Shown: in pieces, positions 27,894 to 36,570 of the stretch
Layout: every line of letters starts with the position of its first letter
Position numbering within the stretch: the stretch's first letter is position 1
Source: Bdellovibrionales bacterium
Lineage (GTDB): Bacteria; Bdellovibrionota; UBA1018
Direction of reading: 5' to 3'
DNA length: 64,000 bases
Assembly: GCA_018266355.1 (NCBI GenBank)
Contig: JAFEAP010000012.1
Span: 1 to 64,000, forward strand
The notes under the pieces: generated by a model
Database searches by the model: none
What the model was told of the DNA's origin: nothing
The model's input: the letters and a program-made list of their open reading frames with translations, nothing else
Position numbers and translations under genes: made by a program

Positions 27894-28850
27894 ATGAAAA
27901 GGTTCGCACTCCTCGTCGCGTGTCTCGCGCTCTCGGCTTGCGGAAAGAGCGTGACCCGGAACGGAAACGCCTTCTTCCAAACCGAAGACCCGAACCCCCA
28001 GCCCTCGATTCCGGCGCCGAACCCGTCGACGACTCCGAGCCCGACGCCTTCGACGACCCCGATCGCTTGCGCGCCGAACGCGCTCGGCGACTTGCTCGAA
28101 TACTCGGCTTACGTCACGGACACCCTGAAAACCGACGCCGTCACGCTCGCGAAGCGGGCGGCCGCCGGAACCGTCTGCTTCCAGCACGGCAAAGTCGGTA
28201 GCGCCCTTCCGAGCGACGCCGCTCGCGTGGATCTCGCGGCGGTCGGCGACCTCGGCGTGAACAAGTCGAAAGTCCTTCATGGCCGCGCGACTTACGGGAA
28301 AACCCTGGATAACGTCGGATCCTCGGCGTTCGGCGGTTTCGCGAAGGCGCCGCTCGACATGCGGATGAATCTCCGTAAGATCGGCGATTTCTCCGAATCT
28401 TGCGAGAAGACGCCCGCGAACGCGACGATCGAGCGGAAGTGCAAGACGGCGACCCTCGCGATGACGGAAGTCGCGATGAGTCCTCAGACCTGCACGATCC
28501 GGATCATCGGTCAGAAGACGGGATTGAACGTCGCCGAGATCACGGCCGCCGAGCTTTCGAACGTGACGAAGTTCGTGATCGATATCCCGGCGGGATCGGA
28601 TCTCGTCACGAATCTGCCGCAGAACCGCATCGCGATCTTCCGCGGCGTCGAGGTGACGTTCGCGACCCGCAGTCAGCCCTCGGCCGGCCGCGTGTTTTGG
28701 AACTTCCCGGCGGCCACCGCGGTCGAGCTGACCGGCACGAAATTCCGAGGCACCGTCGTCGCGCCGGACGCGAAAGTCGCGGTTTGTGGCCAGGACGGAG
28801 AATCCGGGGTTTGGGCCCGCGAGCTCGAAGGCCGCGATTCGAACTGGTAA
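27894..28850 (+). CDS. Choice-of-anchor-A-type lipoprotein
   Basis: 318 residues. Lipoprotein signal LLVACLALSAC (Cys16), a Pro/Ser/Thr linker (NPQPSIPAPNPSTTPSPTPS) and then a domain like the choice-of-anchor A family: ALGDLLEYSAYVTDTLKTDA, AKRAAAGTVC at the start and VFWNFPAATAVELTGTKFRG plus TVVAPDAKVAV at the end, where the family has a 'WNFPdA...G.vlAP.A' motif. These proteins are surface-exposed; some bind collagen. Ribosome-binding GGAAGG lies 14 nt before the ATG. No neighbour suggests a partner. Confidence 0.65.
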   Translation: MKRFALLVACLALSACGKSVTRNGNAFFQTEDPNPQPSIPAPNPSTTPSPTPSTTPIACAPNALGDLLEYSAYVTDTLKTDAVTLAKRAAAGTVCFQHGKVGSALPSDAARVDLAAVGDLGVNKSKVLHGRATYGKTLDNVGSSAFGGFAKAPLDMRMNLRKIGDFSESCEKTPANATIERKCKTATLAMTEVAMSPQTCTIRIIGQKTGLNVAEITAAELSNVTKFVIDIPAGSDLVTNLPQNRIAIFRGVEVTFATRSQPSAGRVFWNFPAATAVELTGTKFRGTVVAPDAKVAVCGQDGESGVWARELEGRDSNW

Positions 28851-28886
28851 GCGGAGTCGTCCGCTCGGTCACTCCCGGATCCCGGC

Positions 28887-28916
28887 TTGTACCGCCGGGG
28901 ATATTCCGTCTATAAT
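28887..28916 (+). promoter_or_regulatory. Sigma70-type promoter
   Basis: TTGTAC (28887-28892), 18 bp, TATAAT (28911-28916). The -10 is a perfect consensus. Transcription would start near 28923, directly before a terminator-like hairpin. Confidence 0.6.
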
Positions 28917-28926
28917 GGAGGGATAC

Positions 28927-28955
28927 GCCGATTCATGAGGAATCGGCTTTTCTTT
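28927..28955 (+). terminator. Terminator-like hairpin
   Basis: GCCGATTC, loop ATGAG, GAATCGGC (perfect 8 bp), then TTTTCTTT. It either ends the choice-of-anchor gene or acts as an attenuator after the promoter at 28887-28916. Confidence 0.65.
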
Positions 28956-28974
28956 CCAGGACGGACTATCTCGC

Positions 28975-29352
28975 GTGGGCTTTCGGCTCTCGGTGTTCAT
29001 CGGTGTGCTTGTTTCGTTCGCGATCTGGGGCATCGCTCGTCGTACGGACGAGCTTTCGCCGCGTTTCGAAGCGCACGAGTTCGCCGTCCTCCGTTCCGAG
29101 TACGATACGCTCCGGGTCCAGCGCCCCGCGAGGCGCGTGGATCTCTTCCGCGAGCTCCTCGACACGGCCGAATCCACGCCGATGACCCACGCGATGGCGG
29201 AAGCCCTCGCCGGGTTTTGTAAGAAAGTCGCGAACTCGGCCGAAGAGGCGCCCGCGGTCCAAGCCGAAGCGCGCCTCGTCCTGAACACGATCGAAGCGAA
29301 ACACCTCGGCCGACAGCCGGCCTCCGAGCCCGCTCCCGCGCACGAAAAATAG
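28975..29352 (+). CDS. Small single-pass membrane protein, unknown function
   Basis: 125 residues from a GTG at 28975. One N-terminal hydrophobic segment (FRLSVFIGVLVSFAIWGIA) and a polar, mostly helical rest (about 20-110) ending in a Pro/Ala/Glu tail. Whether the segment is cleaved or remains as an anchor is unclear. I do not recognise a family. It lies 72 bp before mrp. The TATAAT promoter and hairpin lie in its 5' region. Confidence 0.55.
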   Translation: MGFRLSVFIGVLVSFAIWGIARRTDELSPRFEAHEFAVLRSEYDTLRVQRPARRVDLFRELLDTAESTPMTHAMAEALAGFCKKVANSAEEAPAVQAEARLVLNTIEAKHLGRQPASEPAPAHEK

Positions 29353-29388
29353 CCTATTTGCCGAGGGAAAGTCGGGGTTTCGGGGCGC

Positions 29389-29417
29389 TTGCCGCTCCGC
29401 CCCGGGTTTGGTAAGCC
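29389..29417 (+). promoter_or_regulatory. Promoter for mrp, probably leaderless
   Basis: TTGCCG (29389-29394), 17 bp, TAAGCC (29412-29417), 6 nt, ATG at 29424. No ribosome-binding site is present before this ATG. Confidence 0.45.
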
Positions 29418-29423
29418 TTTCCC

Positions 29424-30566
29424 ATGGCCCAATCCACTTCCGTCGACCTGTCCGCGCTCCAGAACGCCCTCCGTTCCGTCATCGAACCCGACCAGAAAAA
29501 GGATCTCGTCACCCTCGGGATGATCGAGAACCTCGACGTGAACCCGAACGGCGACGTCCGGTTGAAGGTCGTGCTGACGACGCCGGCGCATCCGGAAAAG
29601 ACGGCGATCGAAACCGCCGTCCGCGAAGCGATCGCGCGCGTGCCGGGAGTGAAGTCGGTGAACGTGACGATGGACGCGAAAGTACGCGGCGCGAACCGCC
29701 ACGTCGCGGCCGGGGCGGCCCCGGGTAAGGGCGTCGCCGCCATCGAAGGCGTCGCGAACATCATCGCCGTTTCCTCCGGCAAGGGCGGGGTCGGAAAATC
29801 GACGGTCGCCGTGAACCTCGCCACCTCGCTCGCCCTCGAAGGCGCTCGCGTCGGCCTGATGGACACCGACGTCTACGGTCCGAACATCCCGACGATGATG
29901 GGCGTGACCGAGCAACCGAAGATCCTGAACCACCCGACGAAGGGCGAGTTCTTCATTCCGCCGGTCGCCCACGGCGTGAAGGTCATGTCGATGGGGTTCC
30001 TCGTCGATCCGGACCAGCCGCTCGTCTGGCGCGGACCGATGCTCCATTCCGTGATCACCCAGTTCTGCCACCAGGTCGAATGGGGCAACCTCGATTACCT
30101 CATCGTCGACATGCCTCCGGGCACCGGCGACGTCCAGCTCTCGCTCGCGCAGATGGTGCCGGTCACCGGCGCGATCCTCGTCTCCACGCCCCAAGAAGTC
30201 GCCATGCAGGACGTGCGGAAAGCCTACGCGATGTTCGACAAGGTCCGCGTCCCGATGATCGGCGTCGTCGAGAACATGAGCTATTTCCAACCCGAGGATA
30301 GCGATAAAAAGTACTACATCTTCGGTCATGGCGGCGGGAAGATCCTCGCCGACAAGTTCCGCACCGAGCTCCTCGCCCAGATCCCGATCGTCCCGGCGGT
30401 CCGCGAAGGCGGCGACACCGGCCGTCCGATCACCGTCGCGACGCCGGGCGCCCCGACCTCGGTCGCGTTCCGTACGTTCGCGAAACGCGTCGCCCAGAAA
30501 GTCGCGATCATGGCCGCGGAAGGCATCGATCCGGCGTCGATCATCCAGATCGGCCGTTTCAACTGA
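29424..30566 (+). CDS. mrp: Mrp/ApbC-type iron-sulfur carrier ATPase
   Basis: 380 residues. Residues about 8-85 are a MIP18/DUF59 domain (LRSVIEPDQKKDLVTLGMIE, then VLTTPAHPEKTAIE). From about 108 follows a ParA/Mrp P-loop ATPase: deviant Walker A SSGKGGVGKSTVAVNLA, LMDTDVYGPNIPTMMG, VDMPPGTGDVQLSLAQ. Mrp proteins load Fe-S clusters on targets. The CxxC usually found after ENMS is absent: here ENMSYFQPEDSDKKYYIFGH, with no Cys. The nearby lipA product needs two clusters, a possible client. The 10-bp gap to the next gene suggests co-transcription. Confidence 0.9.
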   Translation: MAQSTSVDLSALQNALRSVIEPDQKKDLVTLGMIENLDVNPNGDVRLKVVLTTPAHPEKTAIETAVREAIARVPGVKSVNVTMDAKVRGANRHVAAGAAPGKGVAAIEGVANIIAVSSGKGGVGKSTVAVNLATSLALEGARVGLMDTDVYGPNIPTMMGVTEQPKILNHPTKGEFFIPPVAHGVKVMSMGFLVDPDQPLVWRGPMLHSVITQFCHQVEWGNLDYLIVDMPPGTGDVQLSLAQMVPVTGAILVSTPQEVAMQDVRKAYAMFDKVRVPMIGVVENMSYFQPEDSDKKYYIFGHGGGKILADKFRTELLAQIPIVPAVREGGDTGRPITVATPGAPTSVAFRTFAKRVAQKVAIMAAEGIDPASIIQIGRFN

Positions 30567-30575
30567 CCCGTTCCC

Positions 30576-31442
30576 TTGGCGAAGAAACGGAAGTCGAAGA
30601 AGCGAGGTAGTCCCCGGAAGAACTCCCCCCGGCGCCCGGCGGTGCCCGCGGCGGATTTGAAGTACGTGCTCTACGAGGAGTGCGTGCAGAGCCCGGATTG
30701 GCACGTCCGCCATTTTCCGCGCTACCACCGCTGGATGACGGGACGCGATCCGAAGCGGCTGCGGGAAGATTTCTGCGGAACCTCGCGGATCAGCGCCGAA
30801 TGGGTGCGATCGGCGAAAGACCGCACGGCGGTCGGGCTCGATCTCGATCCGGAACCGCTCGCGTACTTCGCGCGCGTGCACGCGCCGAAGCTCTCGCCGG
30901 GCGAGCGGGCACGCGTGCGGCTCGAGCAGGCGAACGTGCTCCGGCCCACGCGCGAGAAGTTCGACTTGATCGCGGCTTGTAACTTCAGCTTCTTCGTCTT
31001 CAAGGAGCGCGAGACGCTCGTGAACTATTTCCGCGCGGCGCGGGCCAGTTTAGCGCCTAAAGGCACCCTCTTCCTGGAAATGGCCGGAGGAGAGGGGATG
31101 CAGGAGTGGCTCCAAGAAGAACGAATGGTCCGCGTGCCGGGCGTCGGACGGGTCCGTTACGTGTGGGACCAGATGGATTACGACGCGATCTCGGCGGTGA
31201 ACGATTACGCGATCCACTTCCAGTTGCCGTCGAAGCGGTGGCTGAAGCACGCGTTCGAGTACCACTGGCGCCTCTGGGGGATCCGCGAGGTGCGCGAGGC
31301 GCTTCGCGAGGCCGGATTCCGGGATACGAAGGTGTTTTGGGAGGTCGCCGATTCGCGAGGCCGGGGAACCGGGGAATACGCGCCGATGGAGAACGCCGAT
31401 CCGGCTCACGCTTGGATCGCGTACGTAGCCGGGGTACGATGA
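30576..31442 (+). CDS. Class I SAM-dependent methyltransferase
   Basis: 288 residues from a TTG at 30576, 10 bp after mrp. A very basic N-terminus (KKRKSKKRGSPRKN) precedes a Rossmann methyltransferase: motif I LREDFCGTSRISAEWVRS, where the DFCGT form replaces the common GxGxG, then VGLDLDPEPLAYF (acidic loop), VLRPTREKFDLIAACNFSF and LAPKGTLFLEMAGGEG. The C-terminal part has a His/Tyr/Trp-rich segment (KHAFEYHWRLWG). The basic tail suggests a nucleic-acid or ribosome substrate; that is inference only. No signal peptide. Confidence 0.75.
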   Translation: MAKKRKSKKRGSPRKNSPRRPAVPAADLKYVLYEECVQSPDWHVRHFPRYHRWMTGRDPKRLREDFCGTSRISAEWVRSAKDRTAVGLDLDPEPLAYFARVHAPKLSPGERARVRLEQANVLRPTREKFDLIAACNFSFFVFKERETLVNYFRAARASLAPKGTLFLEMAGGEGMQEWLQEERMVRVPGVGRVRYVWDQMDYDAISAVNDYAIHFQLPSKRWLKHAFEYHWRLWGIREVREALREAGFRDTKVFWEVADSRGRGTGEYAPMENADPAHAWIAYVAGVR

Positions 31443-31462
31443 GGACGAAAGGGGGATTCTAG

Positions 31463-32383
31463 GTGAAGGCCCGCCTGCGTCGAGTGTTCGCGAATCCGAA
31501 GTCGCTCATCCTGGCCACGGCGCTCGTCGTCGTCTGGACGATCTTCGTCGACCAGGCCCTGAAGGGATGGGCGGTCGGTCTCGAAACTCCCCTCGAACTC
31601 GCGGGAATCCGTTTCTCTCCCTTCGAAAACCCCGGCGTTTTCGGGGGTTACCTCGCGGACCTCGATCCGTGGATCGTACGGATCTTCTTCAGCGTGCTAT
31701 TCGCGTTCCTCGCCGCCGGGGTGGCGCTCGTGCTCTACCTCCTTCGCCACCGGGACACGCCGCTGCTCAAGACCGGGCTGATCTTCTACGTCGCCGGCGT
31801 TTTCGGGAACGTCTGGGATCGGATGTCGACCGGCGCGGTCGTCGACTACGCGCAGATCCACCTCCCGCTCCTGAACGAGATGGCGTTCAACTTCGCCGAC
31901 GCGGTCGTCTTCCTCGGCGCGGTCGGGATCGCGATCGCGCTCTTCCGCGAGGGCGACGCCCTTTGGCGGTGGAAGGACCAGCGAAAAGGGTATTGGATCG
32001 AGCCGAATTTCCAGCGCGGCTTCGCGTTCACGCTGATGGCTTTCGGTTTCGCGCATTTCTTCGCGATCGCGATCTACTCGTTCGTGTTCCTGAAGGTCTA
32101 CGTCGCGGGTCCGACCGGACCGATCCCTTCGAGCCGCGTGGTGCGCGACTACCTCTTCGGTCTCGCCGTGATCGAGACGGCGGCGCTCGCGCTCACCTTC
32201 GCCGGCAGCGTTTTTCTCTCGCACCGGATGGTCGGACCGGTCGTCGCGTTCGGTCAATTCGTCGATCGCCGGAAAAAGGCCGAGGCCGCGGGAGCGCCCG
32301 CGGAAAAACTCCGTCTTCGCGAATCGGACGCGTTCAAATCCCTTCTTGAAGGCATCGCCGACCGCATCGAACGCCGCGAATAG
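31463..32383 (+). CDS. lspA: Signal peptidase II (LspA) with C-terminal membrane and HAMP-like extension
   Basis: 306 residues from a GTG at 31463; GGGGG lies upstream. The first 165 residues are LspA: Asp30 in FVDQALKGWA, ENPGVFGG, GVFGNVWDR (111-120) and the catalytic aspartates Asp128 in AVVDYAQI and Asp146 in FNFADAVVF, with four membrane helices. LspA cuts prolipoproteins, many of which are encoded in this window. Unlike the usual ~160 residues, the protein continues with two more membrane helices (FAFTLMAFGFAHFFAIAIYS; LFGLAVIETAALALTFAGSV) and then LSHRMVGPVVAFGQFVDRR and a charged helix, a HAMP-like linker. Confidence 0.88.
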   Translation: MKARLRRVFANPKSLILATALVVVWTIFVDQALKGWAVGLETPLELAGIRFSPFENPGVFGGYLADLDPWIVRIFFSVLFAFLAAGVALVLYLLRHRDTPLLKTGLIFYVAGVFGNVWDRMSTGAVVDYAQIHLPLLNEMAFNFADAVVFLGAVGIAIALFREGDALWRWKDQRKGYWIEPNFQRGFAFTLMAFGFAHFFAIAIYSFVFLKVYVAGPTGPIPSSRVVRDYLFGLAVIETAALALTFAGSVFLSHRMVGPVVAFGQFVDRRKKAEAAGAPAEKLRLRESDAFKSLLEGIADRIERRE

Positions 32384-32399
32384 GGGCCTTCGCGAACTT

Positions 32400-33134
32400 T
32401 CAGGGGAGTTTGTACTCCGAAAGGTCTTTCTTGAAGGCCGAGTTCGTGCGGAGTTTCTTCCAGACCGCGTCCGCGATTTCCTTCCCGGCCTCGACGTCCG
32501 ACGGATGGTGCATACCCGCGAGGACCCGGTCGGCGCCTACCCGGTCCGCGCTCGCCATGATCTCTTTCGCGCGTTTCGGGTTCAGTTCGCCGAGGACGAG
32601 CGCGAAGAGGTGCGAGGTCGCGGCGTGTCCGCTCGGGTAGGACGTCGTGTTCTCGAGCGGGACGCAGGGCTTGATCCGCGGGTCGGTGATGAACGGGCGA
32701 TCGCGCTTCCAGACCTTTTTCACGGCTTGTGAGAAGTAGTTCACGTCGTTCCGGACTTTTACGAAGAGCGGTTCGAGCGCGGCGGCTTCCTCGGCGGTGA
32801 GCGGACCGTAGGGGGGGCCGAAGAACGTGCGGACGGAATTGCGTACTTCGAACTTCGTGCGCTCGACGTCTTCGTCGGTGCGATTCGCCTGGAGGGCGAG
32901 CATCTCGTCAAGTTCTTGGCGCGTTTCCTTCGAGGTCGCCGCCGGGGGTTCCTTCAGGATCTTCTTCAGGTCGATCGCGTTCTCGTCCAAGTAGCTGAAC
33001 TTGAATTGGAACGTCCCTCTTTCCGCGAGTTCTCCCTCGGTCGGCGGGAGGACGCCGTCGACGCACTCGTTCGCGAGGCCGGCCGAGGCGGCGAGGAGTG
33101 CGGCGAGGATGGGGAGCGCGCGCGAGATCTTCAC
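32400..33134 (-). CDS. Exported PAP2-type acid phosphatase
   Basis: 244 residues from a GTG at 33134. Signal peptide KISRALPILAALLAASAGLA. The three PAP2/class A acid phosphatase motifs are present: KKVWKRDRP, SYPSGHAATS and DRVLAGMHHPSDVEAGK. These form the phospho-His active site. It removes phosphate from organic phosphates in the periplasm. Length and signal fit bacterial class A non-specific acid phosphatases (PhoN type). It converges on lspA, 16 bp apart, and is divergent from the dikinase-like gene. Confidence 0.88.
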   Translation of the reverse strand: MKISRALPILAALLAASAGLANECVDGVLPPTEGELAERGTFQFKFSYLDENAIDLKKILKEPPAATSKETRQELDEMLALQANRTDEDVERTKFEVRNSVRTFFGPPYGPLTAEEAAALEPLFVKVRNDVNYFSQAVKKVWKRDRPFITDPRIKPCVPLENTTSYPSGHAATSHLFALVLGELNPKRAKEIMASADRVGADRVLAGMHHPSDVEAGKEIADAVWKKLRTNSAFKKDLSEYKLP

Positions 33135-33273
33135 GTCGCTTTATCGGCGGGCGTTCGGATTCGGTTAAGGCCCGTGATTCGGATTGCCTAATCCTCAGGG
33201 CCGTCAGAAAATTTCCGTGTTCACGGCTAAAACTCACTCGCGCGCCCGTGTCGAGGCGCCGATAGGAACGAGA

Positions 33274-36200
33274 ATGCACTCTTTCGAATCCCGGATTCGT
33301 CGACCATTGGCCCTGACCCTGCTCGCCCTCGCGCTCTTCGGAGCGCCGGAAGGATACGCCGCGCGGAAGCCTTGCGCGGACGTGGTGACTTCGCCGCCGA
33401 AGGACGGACGCGAGGCCTATCTGCGTAAGGAGATGCGGCAGGTCCTCGAGCAGGGGCTCGATTTCAAACCACAGGGCGGCGGAAGGCTGAACCTGAACGT
33501 CTACGTCGAGGGACTGCCGATCGCCGAGCGGCGCACGTTCGTTTACGAGCTCCTTAAGAACCAGGGCGAAAATCCGGAAGCCGTCACGGCGATCATCTCG
33601 CGTCTCGATCCGGTCGCCGGCGTGAGGGAAGCCGTCGTGAACTTCCTCGCGCAGTCGAAGATGCTCAGCGAGGACGGAATCGCGTTTTCGCCCGCGCAGG
33701 TCCAAAAGATGTTCGGCGGCCCCCGCTACAAGGCGTACTTCCCGTGGCTCGTCGGCGACGCGATCAACCTCACCGTCTATCCGGCCGAAAAACTGCTGAT
33801 GACCGTGAAAACGTGTCCGTATATTCCGGTCGAACACGGCCTCGATCCGAAGTTCCTCGCCCAAGGCTACATGAGCCGCCGGTTCTACGAGACCGTGATC
33901 CCGCGCCCGGTCGTCCGCCAGACGGTCGGATACGACCCGCTCGTGCTGCCGCGGATCCTCGTCGACGAGTTGAACGCGGATTTCCATCTCGACGGGATGA
34001 TCCCGGCCGACCAGCTGCACGGCATGACCGTCCAAGGCGCTTACGAGTCGAGCGGCCATTCGCTTTACGTCGACTTCGCCGAGCGCCGCGGCGTCGCGGA
34101 CATCGAGAGCGACGTTCCGAAGATGGTGAAAGCTCTGCGTACGAATCTCGACGAGGGCATGCTCTCGAAAGTTTCGGGCGTCGAGAGCCGGCTGTTCACC
34201 TACGGCTGGGCGATGAACTCGAACGGGAACCTCATTTCGAGCCTGCGCCAGACGGCGCTCCGGATCGCCGACCTCGAGAAGGATTTCACTCCGCTTCGGA
34301 TCCGCATCCACTCGTTCCCGACGCGGACCCTTTACGACGAGGTCGTGCACTACCGCGCGGATTACCTCCTGAAGATCAACAAGAAGCCGGAAGCGGTGAA
34401 GGAACTCGACCAGTGCGTCGCCGAGATGGAAGGCGTGCTCGGAATCGGCGGCGGCGCGCGTTCGCTCACCGAATCGGTCACGGGTTTCAAGGTCTCCTCG
34501 GCCATCAAGACGAAGCTCGCCGACCTGACGAAGGATTTCGAACACCTCCCCGCCGATCAGCAGCTCGAACGGATCGCCGAGATTCGGACACGGCTTCGAG
34601 AAATGCGGGCCGCGGAAGGGAAGGAGAAGCTCGGCGGCTACGACTATTACCTGATCGACCGCGAGCTCGCCGGCGCGGCGATGACCGCGGCGAAGAAGCG
34701 GATCGAGGAACTTCCCTCGAACCTCGATCGTCAGTTCGTCGACGTGATCACCCTCGGACGCCAGATCATCCACCAAGTCGGCGCGGACGATTTCCTCACC
34801 GCGAAACAAGTCGAGAGCTACCTCGCCCAGATCGACTTGATCGAGCAGGCGGCGGGTATCGACTCCGCGCGGAAGCTCGAACTTCTTTCGGACCTCCTCG
34901 GCAACACCGTCGACCAAGTCTACTACGGCTTGAAGCGCACTTACGGCGAGTTCGACGAACGGATTCTTAGGATCGCGTCGAAACCGGGCGGGCCGATGCC
35001 GGTTCGATTCATCGACGGCACGCTCCGCTCGAACAACGTCTTCATGCTCTCGCAGCTCGTCGATTCGATCGAGGATTCCCTCATGGCCTCGAAGAACCTG
35101 ACCCACGAGATCGCGGGCGTTCCTTCGAAGCTTCCGATCCGCGTCTTCAACCCGGGTGACGCCACGGGCATCCTTCGCATCAATAAGGACGCGATGGAGA
35201 TGACGACCGACGAGATCGGCGTCTTCTCCGAAATGCCGACCGAAAGCGCGGCGCTCGGCGGGATCATCACGATCGGAACGGGCGCGAAGCTCAGCCATTT
35301 GCAGCTCCTCGCGAAGGCGCTGAAGGTCCCGAACATCAAAGGGAACGCGGAACTCCTCGAGGCGCTCCGGCGCTTCGACGGGCAGCTCGTGCGGATCTCG
35401 GCCACGAAGGAGGGGAAAGTCACCATCGTTCCGCTCCTCGAGCGGTCGAAGCTCGCCGGAGTCGAGGGAGAAGCGGCGAAAGGCGCCTCCGAGATCAAGG
35501 TTCCCGTCCCGAACCATTCGATCGACAAGCCGGTCACGTTCCGTCAAGCGGCGAATCACCTGCACGACACGATCGCCGGTCCGAAGGGGCTGACCCTCTC
35601 GGAGCTCATGACCGATCCGCAGATCGCCCCGCACCTCATGCCGGGTTTCATCCTGCCGTTCGGTTATTTCGACCGTTATACCCGCGCGGTCGGCGTGAAG
35701 GAGCTGATCGACGACCTGGCGGCGACCGAACTCACGAACAATTTCAGGGTCGCGAAGACCTGCCAGCAGATCCGCCGAAAGATCCTGTCGACGGAAATCC
35801 CGGCCTCGATGCTCGACGAGGTCATGGCCTCGCTCGAGTCGCTCCGAAAGGAGCTCGGAGTCGACATCGGAAACTTCTTCCGTAGCGACACGAACATCGA
35901 GGATTTGCCGGGCTTCAACGGAGCCGGATTGAACGAGAGCGTGCCGAACGTCGCCCTCGATCGGAAAGCCGTCCAGGACGCGATCCGAAAGGTCTGGGCT
36001 TCGGCGTTCAAGGAGAAGTCGATCAGCTGGCGCGGTCGGGCGCTCGGAGCGGTCACCGTGCCGATCGCCGAACCGTCGATCGTCGTCCTGCCCACGATCT
36101 TCGCGCAGTCTTCCGGAGTCATCATCTCGAAAGGGACCGCGCATTGGGTTCCGGGTAAGGGTTTCGTGAGCGCGAACTGGGGCATCGGCTCCGTCGTCGA

Positions 36201-36486
36201 AGCCGGCGCGCCGGTCGAGGAAATCACCCTCGAAGGGAACCGCCCGATCCGCTCGAGTTTGACGTCGTCGAACACGAAGCCGACGGCGAAAGCCAAGGGC
36301 GGCATCAAGTTCACTCCCGCCGAGCCGGGGCACCCGGTCTTGACCGAAGCCCAGATCAACGAGCTGAACGCGATGGCGCAGAAAATCGAGAAGAAGCTCG
36401 GGGCGCAGCCGCACGGCTACGACATCGAGTGGGTCTTCGATTCGAACGGGAAGCTCTGGATCGTCCAAGCCCGTCCGAACATGTAA
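33274..36486 (+). CDS. Exported PEP-synthase/glucan-dikinase-like protein
   Basis: 1070 residues from the ATG at 33274. Signal peptide HSFESRIRRPLALTLLALAL then FGAPEGYAA. Residues about 30-600 are a helical/mixed region that I do not recognise. Around residue 650-690, GIITIGTGAKLSHLQLLAKA resembles the phosphohistidine swivel domain, with His675 as candidate. From about 750 to the end is a PPDK_N-type ATP-grasp: RSDTNIEDLPGFNGAGLNES (871-), VWASAFKEKSISWRGRAL, IFAQSSGVIISKG, NWGIGSVVEAG and the final DIEWVFDSNGKLWIVQARPN. Swivel before ATP-grasp is the order of alpha-glucan water dikinase. An ATP-dependent enzyme outside the cytoplasm would be surprising. Confidence 0.7.
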   Translation: MHSFESRIRRPLALTLLALALFGAPEGYAARKPCADVVTSPPKDGREAYLRKEMRQVLEQGLDFKPQGGGRLNLNVYVEGLPIAERRTFVYELLKNQGENPEAVTAIISRLDPVAGVREAVVNFLAQSKMLSEDGIAFSPAQVQKMFGGPRYKAYFPWLVGDAINLTVYPAEKLLMTVKTCPYIPVEHGLDPKFLAQGYMSRRFYETVIPRPVVRQTVGYDPLVLPRILVDELNADFHLDGMIPADQLHGMTVQGAYESSGHSLYVDFAERRGVADIESDVPKMVKALRTNLDEGMLSKVSGVESRLFTYGWAMNSNGNLISSLRQTALRIADLEKDFTPLRIRIHSFPTRTLYDEVVHYRADYLLKINKKPEAVKELDQCVAEMEGVLGIGGGARSLTESVTGFKVSSAIKTKLADLTKDFEHLPADQQLERIAEIRTRLREMRAAEGKEKLGGYDYYLIDRELAGAAMTAAKKRIEELPSNLDRQFVDVITLGRQIIHQVGADDFLTAKQVESYLAQIDLIEQAAGIDSARKLELLSDLLGNTVDQVYYGLKRTYGEFDERILRIASKPGGPMPVRFIDGTLRSNNVFMLSQLVDSIEDSLMASKNLTHEIAGVPSKLPIRVFNPGDATGILRINKDAMEMTTDEIGVFSEMPTESAALGGIITIGTGAKLSHLQLLAKALKVPNIKGNAELLEALRRFDGQLVRISATKEGKVTIVPLLERSKLAGVEGEAAKGASEIKVPVPNHSIDKPVTFRQAANHLHDTIAGPKGLTLSELMTDPQIAPHLMPGFILPFGYFDRYTRAVGVKELIDDLAATELTNNFRVAKTCQQIRRKILSTEIPASMLDEVMASLESLRKELGVDIGNFFRSDTNIEDLPGFNGAGLNESVPNVALDRKAVQDAIRKVWASAFKEKSISWRGRALGAVTVPIAEPSIVVLPTIFAQSSGVIISKGTAHWVPGKGFVSANWGIGSVVEAGAPVEEITLEGNRPIRSSLTSSNTKPTAKAKGGIKFTPAEPGHPVLTEAQINELNAMAQKIEKKLGAQPHGYDIEWVFDSNGKLWIVQARPNM

Positions 36487-36570
36487 TCGCAAGTAGGCGC
36501 AAGCACGCGTGGATCGCCCTTCCCGATTCCGGGATGGACCATATTCCGTGAGGCCGCTCCGAACGATCGG

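Noticed and set aside
32908..36492. 1194-codon minus-strand frame opposite the dikinase-like gene
   Set aside because: Antisense shadow without recognisable domain; it also overlaps the start of the PAP2 gene.
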